Below, piece after piece: positions 1-8,463 of a stretch of 50,582 bases of DNA. The notes beneath the pieces are model-generated. The model was not told the origin of the DNA. It did not search any database and saw only the letters and a program-made list of their open reading frames with translations. Origin of the DNA: Actinomycetota bacterium. GTDB taxonomy: Bacteria; Actinomycetota; Acidimicrobiia; Acidimicrobiales; Ilumatobacteraceae. Location of the stretch: the NCBI GenBank assembly GCA_016213665.1, contig JACQZX010000113.1, positions 1 to 50,582 of the forward strand, written 5' to 3'. The position numbers were made by a program, and so were the translations under genes. Within the stretch, counting starts at the first letter, position 1; each line of letters begins with the position of its first letter.

Positions 1-449
1 AGTTCATCCGATTGCGCGATTTGGTGGCGGCCGACGCCGCTACTCGGTTAGGCATAGATCCCTTGCGGATGCAGGCGGCATGGGCCGGCGCCGATCAGCC
101 GCACCAACTTGCCGTCCTCGCCGGGTTAACCCAGCTGGGGGTGCCGTACCGTTACCTTGCCCGCAAACCCGGTGTTGGTTTCGACTGTTCCGGCCTGACG
201 TCTTGGGCGTGGGAGCAGGCCGGGTTGGCGATTCCTCGCTCGAGTCGATACCAGATCAACGATCTCCCGGAAATCACGATGGCGACGGCGCAGGCCGGCG
301 ACCTCGTCTACTACCCGGGCCATGTGATGCTGTACCTCGGCGTTGATTACGCAATTCTGCAATCACCGCGCACGGGTCGCGTAGTGACGGTCGCTTCCGT
401 GTGGAATCGCAAGCTCGAGAAGTTGCGCTGGGTCAACCCCCTCGGCTGA
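1..449 (+). CDS. NlpC/P60-family cell-wall peptidase, C-terminal part
   Basis: The frame is open to the left edge, so the gene probably begins outside the window; a TTG at 12 is the first possible internal start. The visible 145 residues are a C-terminal NlpC/P60 domain. The motif FDCSGLTSWAW carries the catalytic Cys (about residue 59 from the TTG) and YYPGHVMLYLG carries the catalytic His (about residue 104). Enzymes of this family cleave peptidoglycan stem peptides outside the membrane. Any signal peptide or wall-binding domain would lie off the window. The family call is firm from the Cys and His motifs; the exact substrate and full architecture cannot be seen. Confidence 0.85.
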   Translation, partial: FIRLRDLVAADAATRLGIDPLRMQAAWAGADQPHQLAVLAGLTQLGVPYRYLARKPGVGFDCSGLTSWAWEQAGLAIPRSSRYQINDLPEITMATAQAGDLVYYPGHVMLYLGVDYAILQSPRTGRVVTVASVWNRKLEKLRWVNPLG

Positions 450-555
450 GAGCGCACGTTTCGGATTTGAGGTGGGAAAGGGGCCCGAGTGCCGGACCGG
501 AATACTGCAACGCTGAGTCGCCGCAGTCCGGAACGCAAACAACGGTTACCCGGCA

Positions 556-853
556 CTACGCGTTTCGGAGTGGAGTGATGGTGTCGAGTGGCTGCAAGTT
601 GGGTTTGCTGGCGTAGAGCAGGTGGCCCGTTGGCCCGTTGGATACGTGAGCCTGATGCCAGGCGACTATCTGCTCGCGCCATTTGCCGATGTGCGGCCGA
701 GACGGCGGACCCTCGAGCGGCATCGACTGGTCGCTTAAGTCACGGGCGATCTCGGCCGCTCAGGCGGCTGACAGCTCGGGGTAGGTGTGGACGTAGATCT
801 GACGGACGATCTGTTTCGCGTTCCACGCGAACCACACCTCACGATGCGGATCG
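556..853 (-). pseudogene. Decayed ISL3-family transposase fragment (C-terminal)
   Basis: Read on the minus strand in one frame, this stretch gives peptide blocks typical of the C-terminal half of ISL3-type DDE transposases: DPHREVWFAWNAKQIVRQIY, then RDLSDQSMP, KWREQIVAWHQAHVSNGPT and LLYASKPN before a TAG at 556-558. It is broken in two ways. There is an in-frame TGA at 760-762, and the roughly 25 residues normally lying between the SNGPT and LLYA motifs are missing (short repeats of CGGGCCA mark the junction). No N-terminal part or clear terminal inverted repeats are visible, so this is a relic and not a mobile element. The family assignment rests on remembered motifs and should be checked by translated search. 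Confidence 0.7.
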
Positions 854-871
854 CAGCGGCGAGCAACCCCG

Positions 872-1558
872 TCAGCCGTTCACGACCACTGGCGCCGCTG
901 GATCAACAGCACCTGAAACGGCACCGGACTCCACCAACAAGAAACCCGCTGCCATTTGGGCCTCCAGCTCGACGAACCCGATTCCTGCCAGATCCTTGCT
1001 CCATGGGGAGGCGCCCGAGAATGAGACCGTCGGTCTCTCGGCCTTGGAGACAATTCCCATGGAGTTCGGGTCTACAAGGTGGAACTGCACGCTCGTTGCG
1101 TCCGAGGTTGCTGACAGGAAGAGAATCATCTCATCGCCAACGACGGGTTGGATGAGATTCTCGGGGATGAGTAGAACTGTCTCGCCGTCGGCTTCTGCCA
1201 CCAACAAGCCCGATCCCACCCGGACAATGTCACCGCTGGCGATCTTCAGTTCGGCGGCCTTGTAGGACACATCGAGGAGTTCGATCATGTAGACGACGGG
1301 GGACAGCGGCGACTCCTTCGACACCGACTCAGGGCTCGCGTCTCTCAATATCCCACGAGCAACTACATCGCTGCTCGCGATGAGTTGGGGAAGGCTTTCG
1401 GTCAGGACGCCAGCTGTACCGCTCACAATCTCGGAGCGGTCCACCTCCAGCACCTCCTCAAGGGCAGGACCTGCCGAAGGCTCCTTCACGGACTCTGATT
1501 GACCTGCGCATCCGAAAGCCCCAAGAGCTATCGCTATGACTGCGACCAATTTTCGCAT
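872..1558 (-). CDS. Putative lipoprotein of unknown function
   Basis: A 228-residue protein whose N-terminus has a short basic stretch, a hydrophobic run and a lipobox-like ALGAFGC, so Cys17 is the likely lipidation site after signal peptidase II cleavage. The mature part is acidic and low in Lys/Arg, as expected for an extracellular protein. The segment SSDVVARGILRDA followed by beta-rich sequence resembles small actinobacterial lipoproteins with no assigned role. It lies 104 bp downstream of the XdhC-type gene on the same strand. Its 3' end abuts the transposase relic. I do not recognise a function. Confidence 0.6.
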   Translation of the reverse strand: MRKLVAVIAIALGAFGCAGQSESVKEPSAGPALEEVLEVDRSEIVSGTAGVLTESLPQLIASSDVVARGILRDASPESVSKESPLSPVVYMIELLDVSYKAAELKIASGDIVRVGSGLLVAEADGETVLLIPENLIQPVVGDEMILFLSATSDATSVQFHLVDPNSMGIVSKAERPTVSFSGASPWSKDLAGIGFVELEAQMAAGFLLVESGAVSGAVDPAAPVVVNG

Positions 1559-1662
1559 TAGGTGAATCTAGTAGAAGTCGATTCCTGGGCGACGTCCGAT
1601 TCGACGTCTCGTTAGTGCCCATTGCGCACTCGGAACTGTGCCTGAGAGAATCGAGCCGGCAG

Positions 1663-2502
1663 TCAACCGGCGTGTATTGGTCCGGCGCTATCGCGTAGCG
1701 AGCGTGCTGGTCGGCCGGATCGACAAGCAATGATCTCCGCGCAGATCGAGACAGCAGTTTCCTCGGGGGTGCGGGCACCCAGGTCGAGTCCGATCGGGGC
1801 CATCAGGCGACGCAACTCCTGTTGATCGTTGATGCCGACCTCGTTGAGCCGGTGCATTCGCGTGGCGTGGGTTCCACGGCTCCCCATCACGCCGATGTAG
1901 CCGACGGCGGTCTTCAGCGCCGCGGTCACGGCCGGCACGTCGAACTTCGGGTCGTGGGTGAGAATGCAGACCGCATCGCGCGCTGCGAGGGTGTGGCCTC
2001 GCTCGGCGAACACCGGCGTCGGCCACGACACGATCACTTCATCGGCCATCGGGAAGCGACGACGGGTGGCGAAGGTCTCGCGGGCGTCGCAGACGATTAC
2101 GCGATAGCCCAGCACCTTGGCCACTTTGGCGAGCGCGCCGGTGAAGTCGACAGCACCGAAGATCCACATCTGTGGTGGTGGCGCCCAACTCTCGATGAAG
2201 ACGCTCACTTCCGGTGTACCGACGAGATCCTCCGGAGTGGTTTCGCCATTGGGTCCGTAATGGCGCACACCGGTGCGCGCCGCTTCCAGCTCGGCAAGCG
2301 TGTCGCGGGCGGCTATGCGATCGAGCTCGGCATTGCCCAGTGACCCCAGGGGAGGCATGTCCGGTCGCACCAGCAACTTGCTGCCGACTGCGGCCGCCGG
2401 TTTTCCCGCCACGGCCGTACCGGCGATGACAGTGGCCAGTGCAACGGGCTCTCCCGCACGGATCGCCGCCCGCAAGGCCGCGTAGAGGTCCATCAGCGCC
2501 AC
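1663..2502 (-). CDS. XdhC/CoxI-family protein with Rossmann domain
   Basis: 279 residues. An N-terminal XdhC/CoxI-like part (GKPAAAVGSKLLVRPD) is followed by the C-terminal XdhC Rossmann domain (IFGAVDFTGALAKVAK, VIVCDAR, RRFPMADEVIV, GYIGVMGSRGT). XdhC proteins bind and hand over the sulfurated molybdenum cofactor to xanthine dehydrogenase or CO-dehydrogenase-type enzymes. It follows the smaller XdhC-type gene by 16 bp and is the last gene of the MoxR-VWA-XdhC-XdhC run. No molybdo-hydroxylase subunit gene lies in the window, so its client enzyme must be encoded elsewhere. Family call strong, client unknown. Confidence 0.85.
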   Translation of the reverse strand: MALMDLYAALRAAIRAGEPVALATVIAGTAVAGKPAAAVGSKLLVRPDMPPLGSLGNAELDRIAARDTLAELEAARTGVRHYGPNGETTPEDLVGTPEVSVFIESWAPPPQMWIFGAVDFTGALAKVAKVLGYRVIVCDARETFATRRRFPMADEVIVSWPTPVFAERGHTLAARDAVCILTHDPKFDVPAVTAALKTAVGYIGVMGSRGTHATRMHRLNEVGINDQQELRRLMAPIGLDLGARTPEETAVSICAEIIACRSGRPARSLRDSAGPIHAG

Positions 2503-2518
2503 TTGCCGTGCATCAGGC

Positions 2519-2836
2519 TCACCAATCGAGCGGTTCGATGAAAAGTCGGATCGTGCCTCCGCAGGTGAGGCCGACTGCGAACGCTTCGTCGTCGCTGAAT
2601 CCGAACGAGATCACTCGTGCGTTTGCGTCACCCTGCAAGATGGCGAGTGCTTCCGCGACAACGGCCCCTTCGACGCACCCACCGCTGACGCTGCCCGCGA
2701 CCTCACCATGCTCGTTTACCGCCATCGACGCGCCAGGCTCGCGCGGCCCCGAACCCTCGATGTCAACCACTCGTGCAATGGCGACCCGGGAACCAGCGGC
2801 CAACCAGCGATCGATGTCGTCCAGCAGTTCCTTCAT
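2519..2836 (-). CDS. Small XdhC/CoxI-domain protein
   Basis: 105 residues comprising a single XdhC_CoxI N-terminal domain, with the characteristic GSGPREPGASMAV, GSVSGGCVEGAV and LTCGGTIRLFIEPL blocks. The Cys in GGCVEG and in TCGG are the family's conserved cysteines, linked in studied members to cofactor handling. Its start codon overlaps the stop of the upstream VWA gene by 4 bp (2833-2836), so translation is probably coupled. It lacks the Rossmann domain, which the next gene provides; together the pair covers a full XdhC. Confidence 0.85.
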   Translation of the reverse strand: MKELLDDIDRWLAAGSRVAIARVVDIEGSGPREPGASMAVNEHGEVAGSVSGGCVEGAVVAEALAILQGDANARVISFGFSDDEAFAVGLTCGGTIRLFIEPLDW

Positions 2837-3984
2837 CGAGCAGTTGCCGGTATTGGTTGCAAAGCGCGACGCCGAGACGATGCACCTGAGATCACCCGCG
2901 ACAGCTCCTCCATTGCCGCCAGGCTATGCCCCTCCACGAACGAGTCGACAAAGGGCAGTGCTGCTGCCATTCCGCGAGCAAGTGGCGCATAGCCAGGCGT
3001 GACCTTCAGCGGATTGACCCAAACCGTTTGGAAACTGATGCGTTGAAGTCGTTGCATCTGTTCCGCCAGCATCTCCGGACTGCCGCGATCCCAACCGTCG
3101 CTCAGTATCACCACGATCGCCCCGCGCGCCATGCCGCGGACACCCCACTCGTCGTTGAACACGCGCATGCACTCACCCAAGCGCGTGCCGCCGCTCCAGT
3201 CTTGAACGCGTCGGCTGGCTTGCGCGAGCGCCAAGTCGGGGTCGCGGCTGTGCAACTCCCTGGTCACTCGCGTGAGCCGGGTACCGATGGCGAATGCCTC
3301 GACACGCTGTCGGCCGGAAACCGCGGCGTGCACGTAGCGCAACATCGCTCGTGCATATGGCTCCATCGAACCGGAGATGTCGAGCAATAGGACCAAGCGG
3401 CGCAGGCGCTGACCGGGCTTGCGCCACTGACGACGGATCGGTTCGCCACCCGCGCGCAACGACGTACGCAATGTGGCTTGCAGGTCCGGTCGGAGTCCGC
3501 GCGGCGAGGAGTGATAGCGGAAGGATTCCCGCGGGGGACCGATCATCCGGAGTCGCGCCATCATCTGGCGCGCGATCCGTAACTCTTCATCGGTGTAGGT
3601 CGCAAAGTCTTTCTGGTGAAGCGTCTCGAACGCCGAGAAGCGCAGCGCCAGCGGGCTCTCGTCGTCGGAATTCTGTCGGTCGTCGTCATCGCTGTCGCCG
3701 CCGTCGTCGACGACGATCGGTACCTCCTCGACCAGTGCGTCGACCGTTGCAGCTGCCGCCGTCGGATGCCAAAAGGCGACGAACGCGCGGTCGTAAAGAT
3801 CGATGTCTTCCGGGTTGCGCACCAGCGTCGCCCGCCCGGCCCAGTAGACCGAGGCTCGCTGATCGATCCCGACCTGGCCCAGTGCATCGACAAACGCCAA
3901 CACGCTGCCCATCGGCACACGCAGGCCTGCGCCCCGAAGGATTCGCCCGAAGGCGACGGCCATGCGCTCGGTCTCGGTGTTCAC
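2833..3984 (-). CDS. VWA-domain protein, CoxE-like
   Basis: 383 residues, GTG start. An N-terminal helical region is followed by a strongly acidic linker (about residues 93-109) and a C-terminal von Willebrand A domain. The metal-ion-dependent adhesion site is intact: DISGS (about 202-206), a Thr in GGTRLGECM, and an Asp in LSDGWDRGSP. CoxE proteins pair with a MoxR/CoxD ATPase to install or rearrange the metal centre of Mo-containing CO dehydrogenase and relatives. The MoxR gene is 8 bp upstream and the XdhC-type gene overlaps the end, supporting one transcript. An ATG at 3963 is an alternative start. Confidence 0.85.
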   Translation of the reverse strand: MNTETERMAVAFGRILRGAGLRVPMGSVLAFVDALGQVGIDQRASVYWAGRATLVRNPEDIDLYDRAFVAFWHPTAAAATVDALVEEVPIVVDDGGDSDDDDRQNSDDESPLALRFSAFETLHQKDFATYTDEELRIARQMMARLRMIGPPRESFRYHSSPRGLRPDLQATLRTSLRAGGEPIRRQWRKPGQRLRRLVLLLDISGSMEPYARAMLRYVHAAVSGRQRVEAFAIGTRLTRVTRELHSRDPDLALAQASRRVQDWSGGTRLGECMRVFNDEWGVRGMARGAIVVILSDGWDRGSPEMLAEQMQRLQRISFQTVWVNPLKVTPGYAPLARGMAAALPFVDSFVEGHSLAAMEELSRVISGASSRRRALQPIPATAR

Positions 3985-3992
3985 GGTGGGCG

Positions 3993-4907
3993 CTACATGC
4001 CGCGTTCGAAGGCCTGCTTGACCAGCGTATGAATTCCGTGTTGGCGGGTTCGTTCCAGATCTTCGCGGTACTTCAGCACGGTGCCAAGCGTCGTATTCAC
4101 GATCGCCTCGTCGAGCTCGCTGTAACCGAGTTCGCAGAGCGCCTGCGCCCAGTCGATCGTCTCCGCGACGCCCGGTGGCTTGTACAGGTGAAGCTCCCGC
4201 AACGCCTCCACGGTTGCGGCAACCTGGCGAGCCAAGCGCTCGAGCACGCGCGGCACGCGCATTCGCACGATGCGCACCTCACGCTCGAAGTCGGGGTGCT
4301 CGACCCAGTGGTAGAGGCAGCGCCGCTTCAGGGCATCGTGCACATCGCGGGTGCGGTTGGAAGTGAGCACGACCAATGGCGGCTCGGCGGCTACGAAACG
4401 GCCGAGTTCGGGAACGGTTATCTGGTAGTCGGAAAGTACCTCCAACAGGTAAGCCTCGAACTCGTCATCGGCGCGATCGATCTCATCGATCAAGAGCACC
4501 GGCGGCGTGTCGCCGACGTGGCTGATCGCGGCGAGCAGGGCGCGTCTGAGCAGAAACCGTTCGTCGTAGAGCTGCTGCTCGAGCTTGTCGGTTGTGAGGG
4601 CATGCGACTCGCCGGTCGCCTCGGCTGCGCGCAGGTGAAGCAACTGGCGGCTGTAGTCCCAGTCGTAGACGGCTTGCGAGACGTCGATGCCCTCGTAACA
4701 CTGCAGTCTGATCAACTCACCGCCCGTCCAGCGGCTGAGCACCTTGGCGACCTCGGTCTTGCCGACTCCGGCCTCACCTTCGAGCAGCAGCGGCCGCCGC
4801 AGGGTCATCGACAAGAAGACCGAGGTGGCCAGACCCTCGTCGGGAATGTAGCCGTGGGCGGTGAAAGACTTGGCGACTTCGGCGGGTGAGATCGGTTGCA
4901 TCGCCAT
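3993..4907 (-). CDS. MoxR-family AAA+ ATPase, CoxD-like
   Basis: About 304 residues. Walker A is GEAGVGKTE (about residue 43), Walker B is LLIDEID (about 138), and sensor-1 is VLTSNRTRDV. This is the MoxR layout, an ATP-driven chaperone working with a VWA partner. Here it is the first gene of a four-gene minus-strand set with the VWA and two XdhC-type genes, the arrangement seen in cox accessory genes. ATG at 4907 is preferred over a TTG three bases upstream; ATG at 4901 is also possible. The 5' region is shared with the divergent glycosidase gene. Confidence 0.88.
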   Translation of the reverse strand: MAMQPISPAEVAKSFTAHGYIPDEGLATSVFLSMTLRRPLLLEGEAGVGKTEVAKVLSRWTGGELIRLQCYEGIDVSQAVYDWDYSRQLLHLRAAEATGESHALTTDKLEQQLYDERFLLRRALLAAISHVGDTPPVLLIDEIDRADDEFEAYLLEVLSDYQITVPELGRFVAAEPPLVVLTSNRTRDVHDALKRRCLYHWVEHPDFEREVRIVRMRVPRVLERLARQVAATVEALRELHLYKPPGVAETIDWAQALCELGYSELDEAIVNTTLGTVLKYREDLERTRQHGIHTLVKQAFERGM

Positions 4908-4934
4908 CAACTGTTCAGGCTAATGGCAGCCAGT

Positions 4935-4980
4935 CGTGAGAGGGAGCCGTGAGAGGTCGTCGTCACACGCGTCGTGAGAG
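4935..4980. repeat. Three direct copies of CGTGAGAG in a divergent intergenic region
   Basis: The octamer CGTGAGAG occurs at 4935-4942, 4948-4955 and 4973-4980, all on the plus strand, inside the 76-bp gap between the MoxR gene and the GH13 gene. Start-to-start distances are 13 and 25 bp. The last copy ends three bases before the glycosidase ATG. This could be a repeated operator or simply a local duplication; no known binding protein is assigned. Confidence 0.5.
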
Positions 4981-4983
4981 AAT

Positions 4984-6579
4984 ATGGCCATGCCGTTGCG
5001 CCGCGTCTGTGTTCACGCGCCGCACGCAACCCGGGTGGTGGTCGCGACGGCCGGCGGCACTGTGCAGGCGCAACGAGGCGAAGAATGGGTCGCTGAGGTC
5101 GACGCCGCGGACGGCGAGTGCTACTGGTTGCTGGTTGACGACGGTCCGCCATTGCTCGACCCAAATTGCCGGGCGATGATCAACAGCGTCGAAGGACCGC
5201 GCAGCGTCTTTCGACCACCGTGGGCTCGGTATCCGGCAGGGTCGCCTTTGACGGCGTCACCGATCGTCTACGAGTTGCATGTGCGCGGGTTTGGCCGCAC
5301 GTTTCGTGGCTGCATCGAACACCTCGATCACGTCGCCTCGATGGGTGCGAACGTGATCGAGCTGATGCCGGTGCATCCCTTCGACAGCAGCGACAACTAC
5401 TGGGGTTACATGCCGCTCGTATGGGGCGCCGTGCACGGTGAGTATGCGACCGACCCGTCGCACGCGGCGGAGGAGCTAGCGGAGTTGGTCGCCGCCGCGC
5501 ACGCGCGGGGGATGCATGTTTGGCTCGACGTCGTCTTCAACCACACCGGCGAGGGGGCCGCGTCGATGCCTGCTCGCAGCTTGCGCGGACTCGACGATGC
5601 ACATGCTTACCGTCGCCACGTCGATGACGGCCATCCCAACGACACCTACACGAACGACAGCGGCTGCGGCAACGACATCAACCCCGCCGACCCGTACGTA
5701 CGCGAATTGGTGATGGAGGCACTCGAGCGTTACGCCGACCTCGGAATCGGTGGGTTTCGTTTCGACCTCACTCCGTTGCTCGCGCGCGACGGCGGCGGCC
5801 TGATCGACCGGATCACCGAGTGGGGCAGACACCGTGGGGTGACGTTGATCGCCGAACCATGGGACTTGGCGCGCTACGAGCTCGGCTCGACGATGTGGCC
5901 CGGCGACTGGTTGCAGTGGAACGATCGCTACCGAGACGACGTCCGCGGATTCTTGCGTGGTGAATCAGGCATGGTCGCGACGTTCCGAGAGCGAGTAGCG
6001 GGCAGCCACGACCTGATCGAAGGCGGGCCGCGATCAAGCCTGAATTTCGTGACGGCTCACGATGGGTTGACGATGCATGATCTGACGACCGCGACGAGCG
6101 AACGACACCGGTCGTGGGATTGCGGTGACGAACTGCGATTGCAGCAACTGAAGAACTACTTCGCCGTGCTGCTGCTGTCTGCCGGCACCCCAATGTGGGT
6201 GATGGGTGACGAGTTCGGTCGCACGCAGCAAGGCCATGACAATCCGTACAACATCGACGGGCCGCTCACTTGGGTGGATTGGAAGGCGAGCGAATCGTGG
6301 GCGCCCCTCACCGATTTCGTGAAGGCGCTTGTGCGGTTGCGGCGCGCGCATCCCCCAGGCGAGTTCCGGTTCTACGGTGCCGACGGTGTTGTCGATGAGT
6401 CGGAGCAATCGCGGTCGATCGCGTGGTGCTCGAACGATCTCTACGTGATCGTCAACTCCTGGTGGGAACCGGTGAGCTTCACGGTGCAGGAGCCGGGAGA
6501 GTGGAAGCTAGCGCTGGCGAGTGTGCCACCGGCAGGACTGCGGGTGGCCGCCCGCAGTGTCGTGGTGCTGGTCCGCTGA
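4984..6579 (+). CDS. GH13 isoamylase/glycogen-debranching-type enzyme
   Basis: 531 residues. After a short N-terminal beta domain (about 1-90) comes a GH13 barrel with DVVFNHTGEG (about 182-191), GFRFDL with the likely nucleophile Asp261, IAEPWD with the acid/base Glu291, and VTAHDG with Asp360. The layout is closest to the isoamylase/GlgX/TreX group that hydrolyses alpha-1,6 branches of glycogen or related glucans in the cytoplasm. It is shorter than typical GlgX/TreX (about 650-720), mainly in the N-terminal carbohydrate-binding part and in loops. No signal peptide is seen. ATG at 4984 or 4990 may be used. No glycogen genes are adjacent, so the natural substrate is inferred. Confidence 0.82.
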   Translation: MAMPLRRVCVHAPHATRVVVATAGGTVQAQRGEEWVAEVDAADGECYWLLVDDGPPLLDPNCRAMINSVEGPRSVFRPPWARYPAGSPLTASPIVYELHVRGFGRTFRGCIEHLDHVASMGANVIELMPVHPFDSSDNYWGYMPLVWGAVHGEYATDPSHAAEELAELVAAAHARGMHVWLDVVFNHTGEGAASMPARSLRGLDDAHAYRRHVDDGHPNDTYTNDSGCGNDINPADPYVRELVMEALERYADLGIGGFRFDLTPLLARDGGGLIDRITEWGRHRGVTLIAEPWDLARYELGSTMWPGDWLQWNDRYRDDVRGFLRGESGMVATFRERVAGSHDLIEGGPRSSLNFVTAHDGLTMHDLTTATSERHRSWDCGDELRLQQLKNYFAVLLLSAGTPMWVMGDEFGRTQQGHDNPYNIDGPLTWVDWKASESWAPLTDFVKALVRLRRAHPPGEFRFYGADGVVDESEQSRSIAWCSNDLYVIVNSWWEPVSFTVQEPGEWKLALASVPPAGLRVAARSVVVLVR

Positions 6580-6602
6580 TGGCCCAACCTCTCGAGCACG
6601 AG

Positions 6603-8042
6603 CTAGCTGTCGAAGCCGAGGCCGAAACGATCGAGGCTGCGCAGCCATAGGTTGCGCTTACCGGTCTTGTCCTCGCGATCGAGCGAGTAACGAGTGGCCT
6701 GAATCCCGAGGAAGCGGAACGGTTCCGGCGGAAAGGGCAGCGGCTTGCTCTTCACGAACTCGGTTTGGGTGGCCCTGGAACGCTTGCCGTCGAGCATGTC
6801 GAGCATCACCTCCGCACCGAACCTGGTCGCGGCGACGCCAAGACCCGTGTAACCCACGGAGTACGCGACACGGCCCTGCATTCCTCGTCCCCAGAAAACG
6901 CAGAAGCGGCTGCAGGTGTCGATCACTCCACCCCACGTATGGGTGAACTTCAGTCCCTCGAGCTGCGGGAACGTATCGAAGAAGTGCTTACTGAGTTTGG
7001 CCCAGGTCTCGGGTCGGCTCTCGAGCTCGACGTTCATCTTGCCGCGCCAGTAGTAGATGACGTCGTAGCCGCCCCACAGGATTCGGTTATCGGCAGTGAG
7101 TCGGTAGTAGTGGAATTGGTTGCTGATGTCGCTGAGACCCTGGCGACCTTCCCAACCGATCTCGGCGAGTTGCGCCTTGGTGAGCGGTTCGGTGACGAGG
7201 CAGTAGTCATAGACCGGTGCGATGAAGTGACCGACCCGTCGGAGAAGCGGCTTGGCGGCGTTGGTGGCGAGTGCCACCTTTCCGGCTCGGACGCGCCCTA
7301 GCGGCGTAGTCACCAGCACGCCGACTCCATCCTTTTCGATGGCTGTGGCCTTGGTGTCCTCGTAGATGCGCACACCCAACGACATGGCGGCACTCTTCAG
7401 CCCCCACACCAATCGCGCCGGGTCGACGATTGCAGCCCGGCCCTTGCGGAACAGGCCGCCGGTGTAGGTGGGCGAGTTCACCTCCGCCTGCATCGCGACC
7501 TGATCGAGCCACTCGACCGTTTGGCCGAGAGCGCGTAGTTGCGTGTAGTCGTCGCGCAACTCGTCGAGGTAGCTCGCGGAATGAAACGTGGTCGCAATGT
7601 CGATGGCGCCGGTTCGCTCGTAGTCGCAGTCGATGCTGTAGCGATTGATCGCGGCCTCGATCTCGTTGAGGTTGTTGATGCCCAACTCCTCGAGCAGCGG
7701 CAGCTCGTTCGGAAACCGCTCCTGGCCATTGGCGACACCGTGAGTCAGGCTGCTCTCCATGAAGCCGCCGTTTCGTCCGCTGGCGGCCGAGCCGACCTCG
7801 TGCGCTTCGATAAGGACAACATCGCGGCTGGGATCGCGCTCTTTGGCGATGATCGCCGTCCACAATCCGTTATAGCCACCTCCGATCACGCACAGATCGC
7901 AACTCTCGCTGCGTACGAGCGTTGGGTTGCTGTCGGGTTCATCGGCATCGTCGTACCAGTACGGGTATGGCTCGGCATCGGCAATGGCATCGAGGTGGAA
8001 CTCGTTGTACTCCGTAGTTTCACCGTCAGCCTCGAGCGTCAT
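6603..8042 (-). CDS. FAD-dependent amine/amino-acid oxidase (DAO family, PuuB-like)
   Basis: 479 residues from ATG at 8042; the frame is open to 8084, but this ATG follows a purine-rich AAAGG. A dinucleotide-binding motif CVIGGGYNGL (about 51-60) and SAASGRNGGF, typical of gamma-glutamylputrescine oxidase and relatives, identify the DAO superfamily. Such enzymes oxidise secondary or primary amines with FAD and O2, giving H2O2. The N-terminal 45 residues before the Rossmann fold contain a Tyr/Asp-rich segment. The start overlaps the end of the PIN-like gene by 17 bp, and the PAP2-type gene is further upstream on the same strand. Substrate unknown; a role in polyamine or amino-acid catabolism is a guess. 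Confidence 0.8.
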   Translation of the reverse strand: MTLEADGETTEYNEFHLDAIADAEPYPYWYDDADEPDSNPTLVRSESCDLCVIGGGYNGLWTAIIAKERDPSRDVVLIEAHEVGSAASGRNGGFMESSLTHGVANGQERFPNELPLLEELGINNLNEIEAAINRYSIDCDYERTGAIDIATTFHSASYLDELRDDYTQLRALGQTVEWLDQVAMQAEVNSPTYTGGLFRKGRAAIVDPARLVWGLKSAAMSLGVRIYEDTKATAIEKDGVGVLVTTPLGRVRAGKVALATNAAKPLLRRVGHFIAPVYDYCLVTEPLTKAQLAEIGWEGRQGLSDISNQFHYYRLTADNRILWGGYDVIYYWRGKMNVELESRPETWAKLSKHFFDTFPQLEGLKFTHTWGGVIDTCSRFCVFWGRGMQGRVAYSVGYTGLGVAATRFGAEVMLDMLDGKRSRATQTEFVKSKPLPFPPEPFRFLGIQATRYSLDREDKTGKRNLWLRSLDRFGLGFDS

Positions 8043-8463
8043 CGCCGTCACCCGCCTTTGCAACGTCAGCGCTCTCGACGCCAATCAGTTCTACATCAAG
8101 CGGGTAACGCCGGAAATTTGCGTCGAGTGTCAGCATTCGTTGAACTTTGTGGCGTTGGCACATCACCATCGTCAGCGCGGTATCGAAGTCGCCAGCCGAG
8201 TGCATTCGCCGTGCCGTCCGCCGATGCTGATTGCCGACGGGCAGCGAGTCGATCGGAGCGAGTACGCCACGACGCCAGCCAGCTTGATACCACCGGCGCG
8301 GTGGTATCAGATGATCACTGACAGCGACGAGCAGTAGCTGATTGGTCTCGAACTGTTGCACCAGCGGAAGGAATGCCGTCGCGGCCACGCGATGGTGCGG
8401 GCTTGCGGGGTCGCACAGCGCCTGCACTACCGAGCGTTCGATGAGCACTTGTGGCGGGTTCAT
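8026..8463 (-). CDS. PIN-domain-like protein without a visible antitoxin
   Basis: 145 residues. The opening VLIERSVVQALCD and closing DFDTALTMVMC ... MLTLDANFRRYPLDVELIG match the first and last conserved blocks of PIN (VapC-like) ribonuclease folds, including the TLDxxF motif. The first acidic position is Glu instead of the usual Asp. The start overlaps the stop of the PAP2-type gene by 4 bp and the end overlaps the FAD oxidase start. There is no small DNA-binding antitoxin gene next to it, so it may not be a toxin. Whether it has nuclease activity cannot be told from sequence. Confidence 0.6.
   Translation of the reverse strand: MNPPQVLIERSVVQALCDPASPHHRVAATAFLPLVQQFETNQLLLVAVSDHLIPPRRWYQAGWRRGVLAPIDSLPVGNQHRRTARRMHSAGDFDTALTMVMCQRHKVQRMLTLDANFRRYPLDVELIGVESADVAKAGDGDDARG

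Noticed and set aside
450-555. Inverted repeat with CCGGA/ACTGC and GCAGT/CCGG near 500-535
   Set aside because: Considered as an insertion-sequence end; arms are short and interrupted and no partner lies beyond the relic.
588-1265. 225-residue plus-strand open frame
   Set aside because: Crosses the transposase relic and the lipoprotein gene in antisense; Ser/Arg-rich, no start signal.
3294-4889. 531-residue plus-strand open frame
   Set aside because: It lies wholly antisense to the VWA and MoxR genes, which have clear motifs; Arg/Ala-rich sequence typical of a GC-rich shadow.
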